From contig JAEACG010000001.1 of NCBI GenBank assembly GCA_016401345.1, positions 372,001 to 436,000 of the forward strand: a DNA stretch of 64,000 nucleotides, read 5' to 3'. The translations under genes were made by a program, and so were the position numbers. This stretch comes from Fictibacillus nanhaiensis (GTDB lineage Bacteria; Bacillota; Bacilli; Bacillales; Fictibacillaceae). Each line of letters begins with the position of its first letter. Position 1 is the first letter of the stretch. Below are positions 1 to 8,964 of the stretch, piece after piece. Below the pieces are notes generated by a model that saw only the letters and a program-made list of their open reading frames with translations, was not told where the DNA came from and ran no database searches.

Positions 1-604
1 CTTCAACTCCACCAGCTTGTGTGAAATCTTGTGTAACAGTAGCAGATAACTTTCTTTCTAAAATCTGCTCCACTTCATTGATCACTTCAGGTGATGTTCG
101 ATCCATTAATGCAATTCTTTTAGCAATATCTGCTTGCATCTCTTGTGGAAGTTCAGAAAGTATCTGTCCAGCTTGAGAAGAATCCAAATATGATAAGATC
201 AGAGCAATCGTTTGCGGGTGCTCGTTTTGAATAAAGTTTAATATTTGACCTGGATCTGCTTTTCGAGCAAAGTCAAATGGTCTTACTTGTAAAGTCGAAG
301 TTAAACGATTGATGATCTGCATCGCTTCATCTTTACCTATCGCTTTCTCAAGTACCGTCTTCGCGTAGCCGATTCCACCTTGGGTAATATAATCTTGAGC
401 AAGAGCTAGCTGATGAAATTGTGTGATAATATCATCTTTTAACGTTGAATCTACTTTTCTAACTTGTGAGATTTGAAGTGTTAATCTCTCAATCTCTTCT
501 TCACTTAAATGTTTATATACTTGCGCAGCCACATCAGGTCCTAAAGAGATAACGAGGATTGCCGCTTTCTCTTTACCTGATAGTTCTTTCATACCTTTTG
601 CCAT
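1..604 (-). CDS. fliG: FliG, flagellar motor switch protein (3' end outside window)
   Basis: Partial gene: the first 201 codons are visible and the rest runs off the window edge. FliG sits on the MS ring, carries torque from the stators and binds FliM/FliF. The visible part covers the N-terminal FliF-binding domain and the start of the middle domain, with the characteristic EHPQ motif at residues 128-131. The start is ATG at 602-604, preceded by AAGGAGGT. It lies 14 bp after the fliF stop, the standard fla/che operon order. The identification rests on sequence similarity to B. subtilis FliG and on synteny; the torque-generating C-terminal domain cannot be assessed. Confidence 0.96.
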   Translation of the reverse strand, partial: MAKGMKELSGKEKAAILVISLGPDVAAQVYKHLSEEEIERLTLQISQVRKVDSTLKDDIITQFHQLALAQDYITQGGIGYAKTVLEKAIGKDEAMQIINRLTSTLQVRPFDFARKADPGQILNFIQNEHPQTIALILSYLDSSQAGQILSELPQEMQADIAKRIALMDRTSPEVINEVEQILERKLSATVTQDFTQAGGVE

Positions 605-618
605 CGACCGTTACCTCC

Positions 619-2211
619 TTACTCTTCTGATAGCCATGTTCTTACTAGCTTAGCGAATTCTTCTGGCTTTTCTTTTGCCATTCTTTCTAATTGTTCCTTA
701 CGAACTGTCCCCTCTGACCCTTTTTCTTGGTTTACATCAGGTACATAGTACGACTCTTGTGGTTCATCCATCTCAAACTCTTCAATCTTGCTTTCCGTCT
801 CTCTTCTTCTTTTTCGAGTAAGCAAGAAGATTAATAGAAGGATAACGATTAACAAGATTCCACCAACAATATAGATCCATACTGGAATTCCGGTCTTAAC
901 GGCAGTTGCTTCTTGCTTACCGTTGAACGGCTGAGCAGATACAAAGATTTTTTCTTGTATATCATCTTCTGATAATGTTTCATTTATATCTTTTGAGATA
1001 CTTGTTCTAACGATCGCACTCAAAATTTGTTCAATATCATCTAATCGTTCTTGTGGTAACGATTCTGGTTTGTTTGGAGTCGGTGGCTCTACCATGACTT
1101 GAATACCTAGATCTCTTATCTCGTAAGGACTTTCCACGATTTCTTTACGAATTTTGTTGACTTCGTTATTGATACGTTCTTCAACTTTTTCATAGTCACC
1201 GTTTGAGCCTGCAGCTGAACCTGGATAGGTAGGTACCTCTTGATCACCCGTTCCTCCAACTCCGCCTTCTCCTGCACCTTCTCCTGTAAACGTCTCTCTT
1301 ATTCGTTCTACGCTTACTTCAATGCCTTTCATGTTCTCTTTGTCAACGGGTTCTACAATGTTTTCTTCACGTTTTTCCTCCGTAAAGTCAATATCTGTAG
1401 TAACAGTAGCAACCACTTTTCCTTGTCCCATGATCGTTGATAACATCTGTTGAACTCTTCGTTGTAAATCTCTTTCAACATCTTGTTTAATCTTTCTCTG
1501 TTCCTCATATTTAGAAGCTGAAGAACTAGAGTTCACAGAATTTAAATCATAATAATTAAAGTATTGATCCGTAATGACGATATTTTCCATAGGTAGATTA
1601 CTTACACTCTTTGAGACAAGGTGATAAAGAGCTTTTACTTGATCTTCATCTAATTTGGCTCCCGCTCCTAAAGATAGGACAACAGAAGCTGATGCCTTCT
1701 CTTCTTCCTGATTCACCCAAACACTGCTTTCAGGAAGTGTTATCATAACGCTCGCATCTTCAACCCCGTTTATGCTCTTTATTAAACTAGCAATCTCGGT
1801 CTGTGTCGCTTCTCTTTCTAAAACACCAAACTCTTTGTCTGTTATTCCAAATCCTGATTTCTCACCAAAATATGAAAAATCAATATTCCCGCTTTCAGGC
1901 AATCCTTCTGCAGCAAGCTGCACTTGAAGGTTGTTTACTTGTTCTTCAGGAACTAATATTGTTTTCCCGCCATCTTGTACTTCATTTGCCACACCTTTGC
2001 TATTTAAATTCTCTTGTATTTGACCAGCTTCCTGAGGGGAAAGATTTGAATACAAAGGAACAAGGTTCGGTGATGACATCATGATGGTTACAAAGATAAA
2101 AGCTGCGATAATTAGAAAGATTCCTCCGAGAATAAATCCCTTTTGTACATTGGAACGAGTTTTAAACCGCTCTGTAGTTTGCTTGATGATGTTTTTCCAT
2201 TTTTCTTTCAT
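619..2211 (-). CDS. fliF: FliF, flagellar MS-ring protein
   Basis: Builds the membrane-embedded MS ring, the base on which rotor, rod and export gate assemble. The protein has an N-terminal transmembrane helix (about residues 25-45), a long extracytoplasmic region with the ring-building repeats, a second membrane helix near residue 445, and a cytoplasmic tail ending in a FliG-binding segment (KQLERMAKEKPEEFAKLVR-like). The reading frame extends back to a TTG at 2232, but an ATG at 2209-2211 has GGGGGA five bases upstream and gives 530 aa, close to the B. subtilis length of 536. It lies between fliE and fliG in the fla/che operon. Confidence 0.96.
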   Translation of the reverse strand: MKEKWKNIIKQTTERFKTRSNVQKGFILGGIFLIIAAFIFVTIMMSSPNLVPLYSNLSPQEAGQIQENLNSKGVANEVQDGGKTILVPEEQVNNLQVQLAAEGLPESGNIDFSYFGEKSGFGITDKEFGVLEREATQTEIASLIKSINGVEDASVMITLPESSVWVNQEEEKASASVVLSLGAGAKLDEDQVKALYHLVSKSVSNLPMENIVITDQYFNYYDLNSVNSSSSASKYEEQRKIKQDVERDLQRRVQQMLSTIMGQGKVVATVTTDIDFTEEKREENIVEPVDKENMKGIEVSVERIRETFTGEGAGEGGVGGTGDQEVPTYPGSAAGSNGDYEKVEERINNEVNKIRKEIVESPYEIRDLGIQVMVEPPTPNKPESLPQERLDDIEQILSAIVRTSISKDINETLSEDDIQEKIFVSAQPFNGKQEATAVKTGIPVWIYIVGGILLIVILLLIFLLTRKRRRETESKIEEFEMDEPQESYYVPDVNQEKGSEGTVRKEQLERMAKEKPEEFAKLVRTWLSEE

Positions 2212-2292
2212 TTTTTCCCCCGATAAACGCAATAAAAATTTTTAAAAGCTACCCCCAAAATCGAATGCTAATATCGAATCATATAACAGAGC

Positions 2293-2595
2293 CTATACCT
2301 GCATCCTCATAATTTCTTGGTAGGCCTCAACAACTTTATTACGAATCTCAAGAGTCGTTTGCATCGTTACACTTGCTTTTTCGGCAGTGATCATAACTTG
2401 GTGAAGATTATCCATGTTCCCGTTCATCAAACCTTGAGTAGCTTGATTAGATTGTGCTTGTGTTTCACTCAGCGTATCTAAAGCTCCCTTAAGATAGCTT
2501 TTAAAGTCTTCTTGAGCTTCATATGGTGTCACTTTTGCAACTGATGATGTAGGGTTACTAATATTCTGAAGTGAACTCATTGAAATTTTGTCCAT
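2293..2595 (-). CDS. fliE: FliE, MS ring-rod junction protein
   Basis: A 100-residue protein that joins the MS ring to the proximal rod and is exported by the flagellar type III apparatus. The C-terminal half carries the conserved segment with MQTTLEIRNKVVEAYQEIMRM-type sequence, which forms the rod-like helix. No cleavable signal peptide is visible, as expected. It sits 12 bp after flgC and about 80 bp before fliF. The spacer before fliF (2212-2292) holds the fliF ribosome-binding site and no terminator. Function is inferred from family and operon position. Confidence 0.95.
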   Translation of the reverse strand: MDKISMSSLQNISNPTSSVAKVTPYEAQEDFKSYLKGALDTLSETQAQSNQATQGLMNGNMDNLHQVMITAEKASVTMQTTLEIRNKVVEAYQEIMRMQV

Positions 2596-2607
2596 GTTTT
2601 AACACCC

Positions 2608-3054
2608 CTAACGGCCAATTTCTAATGCTTTTAAGTACATTCCTTTTGCTGCGTTTAATGCAGTAACATTTGCTTCATAAGATCGAGTAGCACTCATTAA
2701 GTCGACCATTTCTTTTAGTGGATCTACATTTGGAAGTCGAACAAATCCTTCTTCGTTAGCATCAGGATGTTCAGGTTGATAAACCGTTTTAAATGGAGTT
2801 TGATCATTGATTACTCCATTGACTTTAACGCCAGACATTTTTCCGTTATTCACTGCTTTATTAAACATGTTCTTAAAGCTAGATTCGCCTGAACCTAATA
2901 CGACCATTTTGCGTCGATAAGGTTCCCACACACCATTCTTAAATTCTCCACGTGTCGAATCGACATTCGCCATATTAGAGGAAGCAACATCCATCCTAAG
3001 CCGTTGAGCGGTTAAGCCGGATGCCGATACATTCATTGCATCAAAAACTCCCAT
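2608..3054 (-). CDS. flgC: FlgC, flagellar proximal rod protein
   Basis: A proximal rod subunit of 148 aa. The N-terminus has the rod/hook signature (NVSASGLTAQRLRMDVASSN, with ANVDSTR following), and the C-terminal helix (MSATRSYEANVTALNAAKGM) is the part that packs into the D0 rod core. A FlgC-type central domain lies between them. It is separated from flgB by 2 bp, indicating translational coupling, and from fliE by 12 bp. It is exported without a cleaved signal. Confidence 0.96.
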   Translation of the reverse strand: MGVFDAMNVSASGLTAQRLRMDVASSNMANVDSTRGEFKNGVWEPYRRKMVVLGSGESSFKNMFNKAVNNGKMSGVKVNGVINDQTPFKTVYQPEHPDANEEGFVRLPNVDPLKEMVDLMSATRSYEANVTALNAAKGMYLKALEIGR

Positions 3055-3056
3055 AT

Positions 3057-3443
3057 TTATCTCCCACCTTTAACAACCATCTTAATCGAATTAAACTTTC
3101 CATTAATCCGCTGTACAAGTGTCTGATAATAAAGCTGATTCTTCGCTAATTCAGCCATCTCTTTATCTACATCTACATTATTTCCGTTATGATTCATCAC
3201 AGTATTCGTTTTTTCTTTAACACTAAAAGAAGTTGATGATTCATTACCGAATGAAAAATGTCGCTGATCTGTTCGATGTGCTTGCAAGCTTTTTTTGAAT
3301 TCCTGGCTAAAAACAGTTTCTTTTGTTTTATATCCAGGTGTGTCCACATTAGCCAAGTTATTTGAAATGGTCTTTTGTTTTAATGCAGATCCATCTAATG
3401 CCATTTCTAAGTTTTTCAAGACTGAGCCAGAGAACAAGTTCAC
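3057..3443 (-). CDS. flgB: FlgB, flagellar proximal rod protein
   Basis: First gene of the fla/che operon; proximal rod subunit. Rod motifs are visible near the N-terminus (KTISNNLANVDTPGYK) and the C-terminus (AELAKNQLYYQTLVQRINGKF). Two GTG codons stand in tandem (3444-3446 and 3441-3443). The second is preferred because it leaves about six bases after the AGAGGG ribosome-binding site and matches the family start MxLFSG; the first would add one residue. Use of GTG as initiator and a mediocre ribosome-binding site suggest modest translation. The regulatory region upstream is the 450 bp spacer up to codY. Confidence 0.95.
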   Translation of the reverse strand: MNLFSGSVLKNLEMALDGSALKQKTISNNLANVDTPGYKTKETVFSQEFKKSLQAHRTDQRHFSFGNESSTSFSVKEKTNTVMNHNGNNVDVDKEMAELAKNQLYYQTLVQRINGKFNSIKMVVKGGR

Positions 3444-3845
3444 CACTTCCCTCTTTTTTACTATAGAAGTTTCATATTATGTTAAATCTTACCTCACTAT
3501 CATATTTTAAGGTATATATCCAAAAAGTGTCTATGTATTTTTTCCCAAACTGACTTTTTTCGATAGAAAGGACTATATTTCGACCGTGACTTTATACCTA
3601 AAATTAAAACTAGTAAGAAAATCCCTATATTTATACGGTTTTTGGTACCTCTTTACCATATTTGACCAACTCGACAATTATTTACAATTTAACACAATAC
3701 CTTTACATGGATAATAAAAATGGATAAAGAATTTGTATGTTTTCTATAAAGATACTCACTTGTCTCACTGCTCTCTAAAAAGAACAACTAAAACAAAAAA
3801 ATCCTACCTTTTACATGTATCTAGTAGACAGATAATTTTATTCAA
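3444..3845. other. Spacer between codY terminator and flgB (fla/che promoter region)
   Basis: About 400 bp of A/T-rich DNA with no supportable ORF. It must hold the promoter of the fla/che operon, since a strong terminator closes the codY operon just upstream. I could not find a clear sigma-A promoter. A sigma-D-like arrangement, TAAA then CCGTATA, reads on the minus strand around 3625-3650, but its spacer is short (about 13 bases) and the -10 is imperfect. In B. subtilis this region is bound by CodY and carries sigma-A and sigma-D promoters; nothing here proves the same. Confidence 0.5.
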
Positions 3846-3884
3846 CAAAAAAACCAGCTCTGATTTTTCAGAACTGGTTTTTTA
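3846..3884 (-). terminator. Intrinsic terminator of the xerC-hslV-hslU-codY operon
   Basis: A 15-bp inverted repeat with one mismatch (AAAAACCAGCTCTGA against TCAGAACTGGTTTTT) around a four-base loop lies 11 bp after the codY stop. On the minus strand the stem is followed by a run of T. It separates codY from the flagellar operon. Confidence 0.92.
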
Positions 3885-3894
3885 TCATTCATTG

Positions 3895-4674
3895 TTATGA
3901 AGTTTTAAGCTTTTCGAGTTCAAGCAAGAATTTGTCGTTCAACACTTTGATATACGTACCTTTCATACCTAGAGAACGTGATTCAATTACACCAGCACTC
4001 TCTAATTTACGAAGTGCATTGACGATAACAGATCGTGTAATTCCCACTCTGTCTGCAATCTTACTTGCTACAAGCAATCCTTCGTTTCCTTCTAATTCTT
4101 CAAAAATGTGTTCGATCGCTTCAAGCTCACTGTATGATAGTGAACTGATCGCCATTTGAACAACTGCTTTGTTACGAGCTTCCTCTTCGATCTCTTCTGC
4201 TTTCTCACGAAGGATCTCCATTCCAACTACTGTAGCACCATACTCTGCTAGAACTAGATCATCTTCTTCGAACGCTGTAGAAAGTCTAGAAAGGATAAGA
4301 GTTCCTAGTCTTTCACCGCCACCTACGATTGGAACAATCGTAGTTAATCCTGTAGAGAACAAATCTTTGTTTTCTACTGGAAACGCCGTATAATCGCTCT
4401 CTATATCAATATTTGAAAGTGATTCTGTAATGTTAAAAAGATTCTTCGTGTAATCTGTAGGGAATTGACGATCCTCGATCATCTTCTTCATACGCTCGTT
4501 CTCAATTTCTTGTTTAAGAGCGAGGCCTAACAGTTTACCGCGACGGCTGACTACGAAAATATTTGCTTCAATCACCGTACTTAGTGTTTCAGCCATCTCT
4601 TTAAAGTTTACTTGTTTACCACCTGTTTGTTGAAGCATCGAGTTGATACTTCTTGCTTTGTTCAATAAATTCAT
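3895..4674 (-). CDS. codY: CodY, GTP- and branched-chain-amino-acid-sensing global repressor
   Basis: Pleiotropic regulator of stationary-phase and nutrient-limitation genes. At 259 aa it has the B. subtilis length. The N-terminal GAF domain binds isoleucine/valine (MAETL and [10 protein letters not shown] are visible). A C-terminal winged helix-turn-helix around residues 200-237 ([20 protein letters not shown], then [11 protein letters not shown]) contacts DNA. It is the last gene of the xerC-hslV-hslU-codY operon, 24 bp after hslU, as in B. subtilis. A possible CodY target is noted at the sucC promoter. Confidence 0.98.
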   Translation of the reverse strand: MNLLNKARSINSMLQQTGGKQVNFKEMAETLSTVIEANIFVVSRRGKLLGLALKQEIENERMKKMIEDRQFPTDYTKNLFNITESLSNIDIESDYTAFPVENKDLFSTGLTTIVPIVGGGERLGTLILSRLSTAFEEDDLVLAEYGATVVGMEILREKAEEIEEEARNKAVVQMAISSLSYSELEAIEHIFEELEGNEGLLVASKIADRVGITRSVIVNALRKLESAGVIESRSLGMKGTYIKVLNDKFLLELEKLKTS

Positions 4675-4698
4675 TGTATTTCTTCCTCCTACTGCATC

Positions 4699-6093
4699 CT
4701 ATAATATATATTGGCTCAGATCCTTGTTCTTTGCGATGTTAGCCAGTTTTTCTTCTACATACTCGGGTGTAATGGTAATTTGATCTAAGCTGATATCAGG
4801 CGCTTCAAAAGATAGATCCTCTAATAAGCGTTCTAATATGGTATGAAGTCTTCGTGCACCGATATTATCAGTGTCTTGATTCACTTCATAAGCAATGCTT
4901 GCAATCTTAGCAATAGCATCGTCAGAAAATTCAACATTTATACCTTCCGTACTCAATAGAGCTTTATACTGTTTTATGATCGCATTATCAGGCTCTATTA
5001 ATATACGTGTAAAATCCTCAACAGACAAGCTATTTAGTTCAACTCGGATCGGAAATCTTCCTTGTAGCTCTGGAATGAGATCAGATGGCTTAGAAATATG
5101 AAAAGCTCCAGCTGCAATAAACAGTATATGATCCGTCTTAATCGAACCATATTTCGTCATTACCGTAGAACCTTCAACGATCGGAAGGATGTCTCGCTGT
5201 ACACCTTCACGGCTCACATCCGCAGAGTTTTGGTTCTTTCCTGCAATCTTATCGATCTCATCTATAAATATAATACCTGTTTGTTCGGTCTTGTAAACTG
5301 CTTCACTCGTAACATCGTCCATATCGATTAGCTTTGCCGCTTCATCTTGCGTCAATACTTTACGAGCTTCTCGAACAGTGAGTTTTCGTTTTTTCTTTTT
5401 CTTCGGCATAAGACCGCCGATCATGTCTTGCATGTTCATACCTACTTGTTCGAGACCTGAACCTTGAAACATGTCTAGCATCGAAGGATTCTGTTCTTCA
5501 ACTTCTACCGAAACAAGATGATCCTCCATCTCACCGAGCGCCAGCTTCTGCGCCATTTGATTTCGTCTCTGTCTTAGATCCGCAACATCGTCTTGCTGTG
5601 GTTTTTGCTCTTGTTCTCCATTACCGCCACCAAAGAACATCTCTAGCGGGTTTTTGAAGCTCGTTTCTGTTTTTTTACCAGGAACTAAAAGCTCTACCAG
5701 TCTCTTATTGGCATTTTGCTCAGCTTTGTCTTTTACATCATTCATCTTTAGCTCTTTTACGAGTCTTACTGAAGTTTCTACTAGGTCACGAACCATCGAA
5801 TCAACGTCACGTCCTACATAACCAACTTCAGTAAATTTAGTTGCTTCTAGTTTAATGAAAGGAGCTTGTGCTAGCTTTGCTAATCTTCTAGCAATCTCTG
5901 TCTTTCCTACACCCGTAGGTCCGATCATCAGTATATTTTTAGGTGAAACTTCATCACGCAGCTTGTCGTCGAGCAAACTTCTTCTATAACGATTTCGAAG
6001 CGCAACAGCGACAGCTTTCTTTGCATCATTTTGACCTATAATATACTGATCTAACTTTTCAACAATCTGCCTTGGAGTTAATTGACTGTTCAT
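4699..6093 (-). CDS. hslU: HslU (ClpY), AAA+ unfoldase of the HslVU protease
   Basis: ATPase that recognises, unfolds and threads substrates into the HslV peptidase chamber. Visible are the N-terminal ClpX/HslU start ([17 protein letters not shown]), Walker [10 protein letters not shown] near residue 58, the GYVGRD pore loop, the intermediate domain from about 110 to 240, Walker [10 protein letters not shown] near 276, and the sensor-2 GARRLHT segment. The length of 464 aa is normal. It follows hslV by 22 bp and precedes codY by 24 bp, so the complex and the regulator are co-expressed. Confidence 0.98.
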   Translation of the reverse strand: MNSQLTPRQIVEKLDQYIIGQNDAKKAVAVALRNRYRRSLLDDKLRDEVSPKNILMIGPTGVGKTEIARRLAKLAQAPFIKLEATKFTEVGYVGRDVDSMVRDLVETSVRLVKELKMNDVKDKAEQNANKRLVELLVPGKKTETSFKNPLEMFFGGGNGEQEQKPQQDDVADLRQRRNQMAQKLALGEMEDHLVSVEVEEQNPSMLDMFQGSGLEQVGMNMQDMIGGLMPKKKKKRKLTVREARKVLTQDEAAKLIDMDDVTSEAVYKTEQTGIIFIDEIDKIAGKNQNSADVSREGVQRDILPIVEGSTVMTKYGSIKTDHILFIAAGAFHISKPSDLIPELQGRFPIRVELNSLSVEDFTRILIEPDNAIIKQYKALLSTEGINVEFSDDAIAKIASIAYEVNQDTDNIGARRLHTILERLLEDLSFEAPDISLDQITITPEYVEEKLANIAKNKDLSQYIL

Positions 6094-6115
6094 TGCAACC
6101 GCTCCTTTACTTTTT

Positions 6116-6655
6116 TTACAATTCTTCTAAAACAATCTCTGTGTTTGTGTAAACACAAATTTCCCCAGCAGTCTTTAAAGATGCAAGAGCGATTTCTTTT
6201 GCAGAGAGTTCAGGTGCATGATTCATCAGTGCCCGACCAGCAGCCAGAGCGTAGTTGCCACCTGATCCAATCGCGAGAATCCCGTCATCCGGCTCAATTA
6301 CTTCACCAGTACCTGAAATCAATAACATATGCTCTTCGTTCATTACGATAAGCAGAGCTTCAAGTTTTCTTAGAACTTGATCCGTTCTCCATTCTTTAGC
6401 CATCTCTACTGAAGCGCGCTGCAGATTTCCGCTATATTCTTCTAACTTGCTCTCAAACTTTTCATAAAGCGTAAATGCATCTGCAACCGATCCTGCAAAT
6501 CCGGCAAGCACTTTTCCTCCAAACAGCTTTCTAACCTTCTTGGCTGTATGTTTCATTACAACTGCGTTCCCGAACGTAACCTGACCATCTCCAGTCATAG
6601 CGGATTTACCGTTATGCTGAATCGCAAAAATTGTAGTAGCATGAAATGTTGACAT
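6116..6655 (-). CDS. hslV: HslV (ClpQ/CodW), peptidase subunit with N-terminal serine
   Basis: Proteasome-like peptidase of 179 aa that pairs with HslU. The sequence starts MSTFHATT, so after methionine removal the first residue is serine, with a short extension before the TTIFA segment at which E. coli HslV has its catalytic N-terminal threonine. The same arrangement is known for B. subtilis CodW, described as an N-terminal serine protease. Other conserved parts are [15 protein letters not shown], and [19 protein letters not shown]. The start at 6655 has a GGGAGGG ribosome-binding site. Confidence 0.97.
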   Translation of the reverse strand: MSTFHATTIFAIQHNGKSAMTGDGQVTFGNAVVMKHTAKKVRKLFGGKVLAGFAGSVADAFTLYEKFESKLEEYSGNLQRASVEMAKEWRTDQVLRKLEALLIVMNEEHMLLISGTGEVIEPDDGILAIGSGGNYALAAGRALMNHAPELSAKEIALASLKTAGEICVYTNTEIVLEEL

Positions 6656-6679
6656 TGAAAAATCCCTCCCTTTTTGTTT

Positions 6680-7585
6680 TTATGCTCGAGGATGCGCATT
6701 ATTATAGATTTTTTTTAAATGACTTTTTGATACGTGTGTATAAACTTGTGTAGAGGAAAGGTTTGAGTGCCCTAAAAGTTCCTGTACTGCTCTTAGATCT
6801 GCACCTTCATTCAGCATGTGCGTCGCAAACGTGTGCCGCAAAACATGCGGGCTGATATGTATGGTAAGGGAAGATTCCTCAATTAGTTTATTTAATATAG
6901 TTCTTACGCCTCTCGCGGTTAAAGGTTCCCCTTTATAGTTTAAAAATAATGCATCCGATTTCTTTTCTGTTTTTTCAAGCAGCAAGTTGCGGCCGTTCTG
7001 TATATACTTTGCAAGAGATTCTCTTGCAAACGATCCGATCGGTACATATCTTTCTTTTTTTCCTTTTCCTTTAACAAGCGCTATCTCTACATTCAAATCA
7101 AGATCCTTCAGCTGCATCTTACACAATTCACTGACACGCATTCCAGTTCCGTACAGTATTTCGAGGATTGCTTGATTTCTCTGTCCCATGGGTGTTGTAA
7201 CATCAGACACATTAAAAAGCCTCTCCAACTCTTTTTCATAAAGAAATTGAGGAAGCATTCTTGCTTTTTTAGGGAGTGATGCCATTGCGAAAGGGTTATG
7301 TTCTTCAACGATTTTTTCGCGGTTCAAAAAGCGATAAAAACTTCTCATAGCCGATATCTTTCTTGCTACCGTATTTCGAGCATACTTCTTCTCATGAAGC
7401 GTCACTAAATATTGCCTGACTAAAACATAAGAAACAGCAGCGAATCCTTCGATTGCTTGCTGTTTCAAAAAAGAAGTAAAATCATTAATGTCTTTTTCAT
7501 AGTGTTCAATCGTATAAGGTGAACAGTTCTTCTCGATCATTAAATAATTCAAGAAATCCACCACATGTTGGCGTTCTGATACCAT
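6680..7585 (-). CDS. xerC: XerC-type tyrosine recombinase (CodV)
   Basis: Site-specific recombinase that resolves chromosome dimers at dif together with XerD (not in this window). The catalytic set is visible: Arg in GTGMRVSEL, Lys in GKGKKERYVP, HxxR in HVLRHTFATH, His in LLGHSNL and the Tyr nucleophile in TQVYTHV. An N-terminal SAM-like core-binding domain precedes it. A GTG at 7594 is in frame, but the GAGGTG there is better read as the ribosome-binding site for ATG at 7583-7585, giving 301 aa. It heads the xerC-hslVU-codY operon. Confidence 0.95.
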   Translation of the reverse strand: MVSERQHVVDFLNYLMIEKNCSPYTIEHYEKDINDFTSFLKQQAIEGFAAVSYVLVRQYLVTLHEKKYARNTVARKISAMRSFYRFLNREKIVEEHNPFAMASLPKKARMLPQFLYEKELERLFNVSDVTTPMGQRNQAILEILYGTGMRVSELCKMQLKDLDLNVEIALVKGKGKKERYVPIGSFARESLAKYIQNGRNLLLEKTEKKSDALFLNYKGEPLTARGVRTILNKLIEESSLTIHISPHVLRHTFATHMLNEGADLRAVQELLGHSNLSSTQVYTHVSKSHLKKIYNNAHPRA

Positions 7586-7600
7586 TTCATACACCTCACA

Positions 7601-7631
7601 AAGCCCCTAAATCGTAACACAATTTAGGGGC
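7601..7631 (-). terminator. Hairpin between xerC and trmFO
   Basis: An 11-bp perfect inverted repeat (AGCCCCTAAAT / ATTTAGGGGCT) lies between the trmFO stop region and the xerC ribosome-binding site. On the minus strand the stem is followed only by TTTG, so it may be a weak terminator or attenuator that limits readthrough from topA-trmFO into xerC. Confidence 0.65.
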
Positions 7632-7646
7632 TAAATCAATACATGT

Positions 7647-8951
7647 TCACAAATTTGTTATAAAATTCTGAATAGTTTCTAGTGCTCTTTCAGCTAGAGC
7701 TGTATTGCGTTCTTGTTTGTTTTTGATTCTCTTTTCAAGAGGTGGGAGAAGGCCAAAATTAGCATTCATCGGCTGAAAATTATCTGGGTTAGCCGTTGTA
7801 ATATAATACGCCATGCTTCCAATCGCTGTTTCTTTCGGGAATACAGCCAGTTCTTCGCCTTTTATCAGCTTCGCTGCATTGATTCCAGCGATCAATCCTG
7901 AAGCGGCACTTTCAACGTACCCTTCTACTCCAGTCATCTGACCTGCAAAGAAAAGATCTTTTCTTGCTTTTAACTGATACGTCTCTTCTAAGAGGCGTGG
8001 CGAGTTCAGGAATGTATTCCTATGCATTACACCGTAACGTACTACTTCAGCATTCTCTAAGCCTGGAATCAGTCTTAGAAGCTCTTTTTGTGGTCCCCAT
8101 TTTAGATGTGTTTGGAAACCTACGATATTATATAAAGTTCCTGCACTGTTATCTTGACGTAATTGAACAACGGCATAAGGAATCTTTCCTGTTTTCGGAT
8201 CCTCGAGGCCAACAGGCTTCATCGGTCCGAACAATAATGTCTTCTTTCCTCTTTTAGCCATTACTTCAACTGGCATACATCCTTCGAAAAAGATCTCTTT
8301 TTCGAATTCTTTTAAAGGGACTGTTTCTGAAGTGATCAATGCTTCATAAAAACGGTCAAACTCTTCTTCTGTCATCGGACAGTTTAAATAAGCTGCTTCG
8401 CCTTTGTCGTAACGAGACTTTAAGTACACCTTGTCCATGTCGATGCTGTCTACTTCGATGATCGGAGCAGCTGCATCGTAAAAATAGAGGTACTCTTCAC
8501 CCGTTAACGAGTTTAGCGATTTTGATAAGTTATCAGAAGTTAAAGGTCCTGTCGCAATAATGGTCGGACCTTCTGGTATCTCTGTTACTTCTTCAGTAAT
8601 TACTTCTACATTTGGATGGTTCTTTACCCGCTCTGTTACAAGGCTAGCAAATTCATGACGGTCAACCGCCAGAGCTCCACCAGCTGGAACAGCACAATCA
8701 TCTGCTGATGAAATAATAACAGAATCTAATTTTCTCATCTCTTCTTTTAGTACACCAACAGCGTTTGTAAGTGTATTAGCACGAAGTGAGTTCGAACACA
8801 CTAGTTCTGCAAACTTCTCTGTATGATGAGCCGGCGTTTGTCTAACCGGTCTCATCTCGTATAATTTTACTTGAATTCCTCGGCTAGCGATCTGCCAAGC
8901 TGCTTCACTGCCAGCAAGACCTGCTCCGATTACGTTTACATGTTGATTCAT
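7647..8951 (-). CDS. trmFO: TrmFO, folate/FAD-dependent tRNA U54 methyltransferase
   Basis: Makes ribothymidine at position 54 of tRNA using methylenetetrahydrofolate and reduced FAD. The dinucleotide-binding motif [14 protein letters not shown] is at the N-terminus, followed by [12 protein letters not shown] and the active-site [22 protein letters not shown] lies near the C-terminus. An upstream ATG at 9002 would overlap topA; the start at 8949-8951 follows AAGGAG and gives 434 aa, the family length, with a 13 bp gap after topA. Confidence 0.96.
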   Translation of the reverse strand: MNQHVNVIGAGLAGSEAAWQIASRGIQVKLYEMRPVRQTPAHHTEKFAELVCSNSLRANTLTNAVGVLKEEMRKLDSVIISSADDCAVPAGGALAVDRHEFASLVTERVKNHPNVEVITEEVTEIPEGPTIIATGPLTSDNLSKSLNSLTGEEYLYFYDAAAPIIEVDSIDMDKVYLKSRYDKGEAAYLNCPMTEEEFDRFYEALITSETVPLKEFEKEIFFEGCMPVEVMAKRGKKTLLFGPMKPVGLEDPKTGKIPYAVVQLRQDNSAGTLYNIVGFQTHLKWGPQKELLRLIPGLENAEVVRYGVMHRNTFLNSPRLLEETYQLKARKDLFFAGQMTGVEGYVESAASGLIAGINAAKLIKGEELAVFPKETAIGSMAYYITTANPDNFQPMNANFGLLPPLEKRIKNKQERNTALAERALETIQNFITNL

Positions 8952-8964
8952 GAAGATAAACTCC

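Noticed and set aside
3541-3600. Possible third array of GAC motifs upstream of flgB
   Set aside because: GAC occurs at 3552, 3571, 3582 and 3588, with irregular spacing, so the 21-bp phase is not present.
3620-3660. Sigma-D promoter for the fla/che operon
   Set aside because: TAAA and CCGTATA are present but the spacer is about 13 bp and the -10 is imperfect; too weak to list as a feature.
5098-5331. Plus-strand open frames inside hslU and similar frames inside most other genes
   Set aside because: They are antisense shadows of strongly conserved genes, lack ribosome-binding sites and show no recognisable domains.
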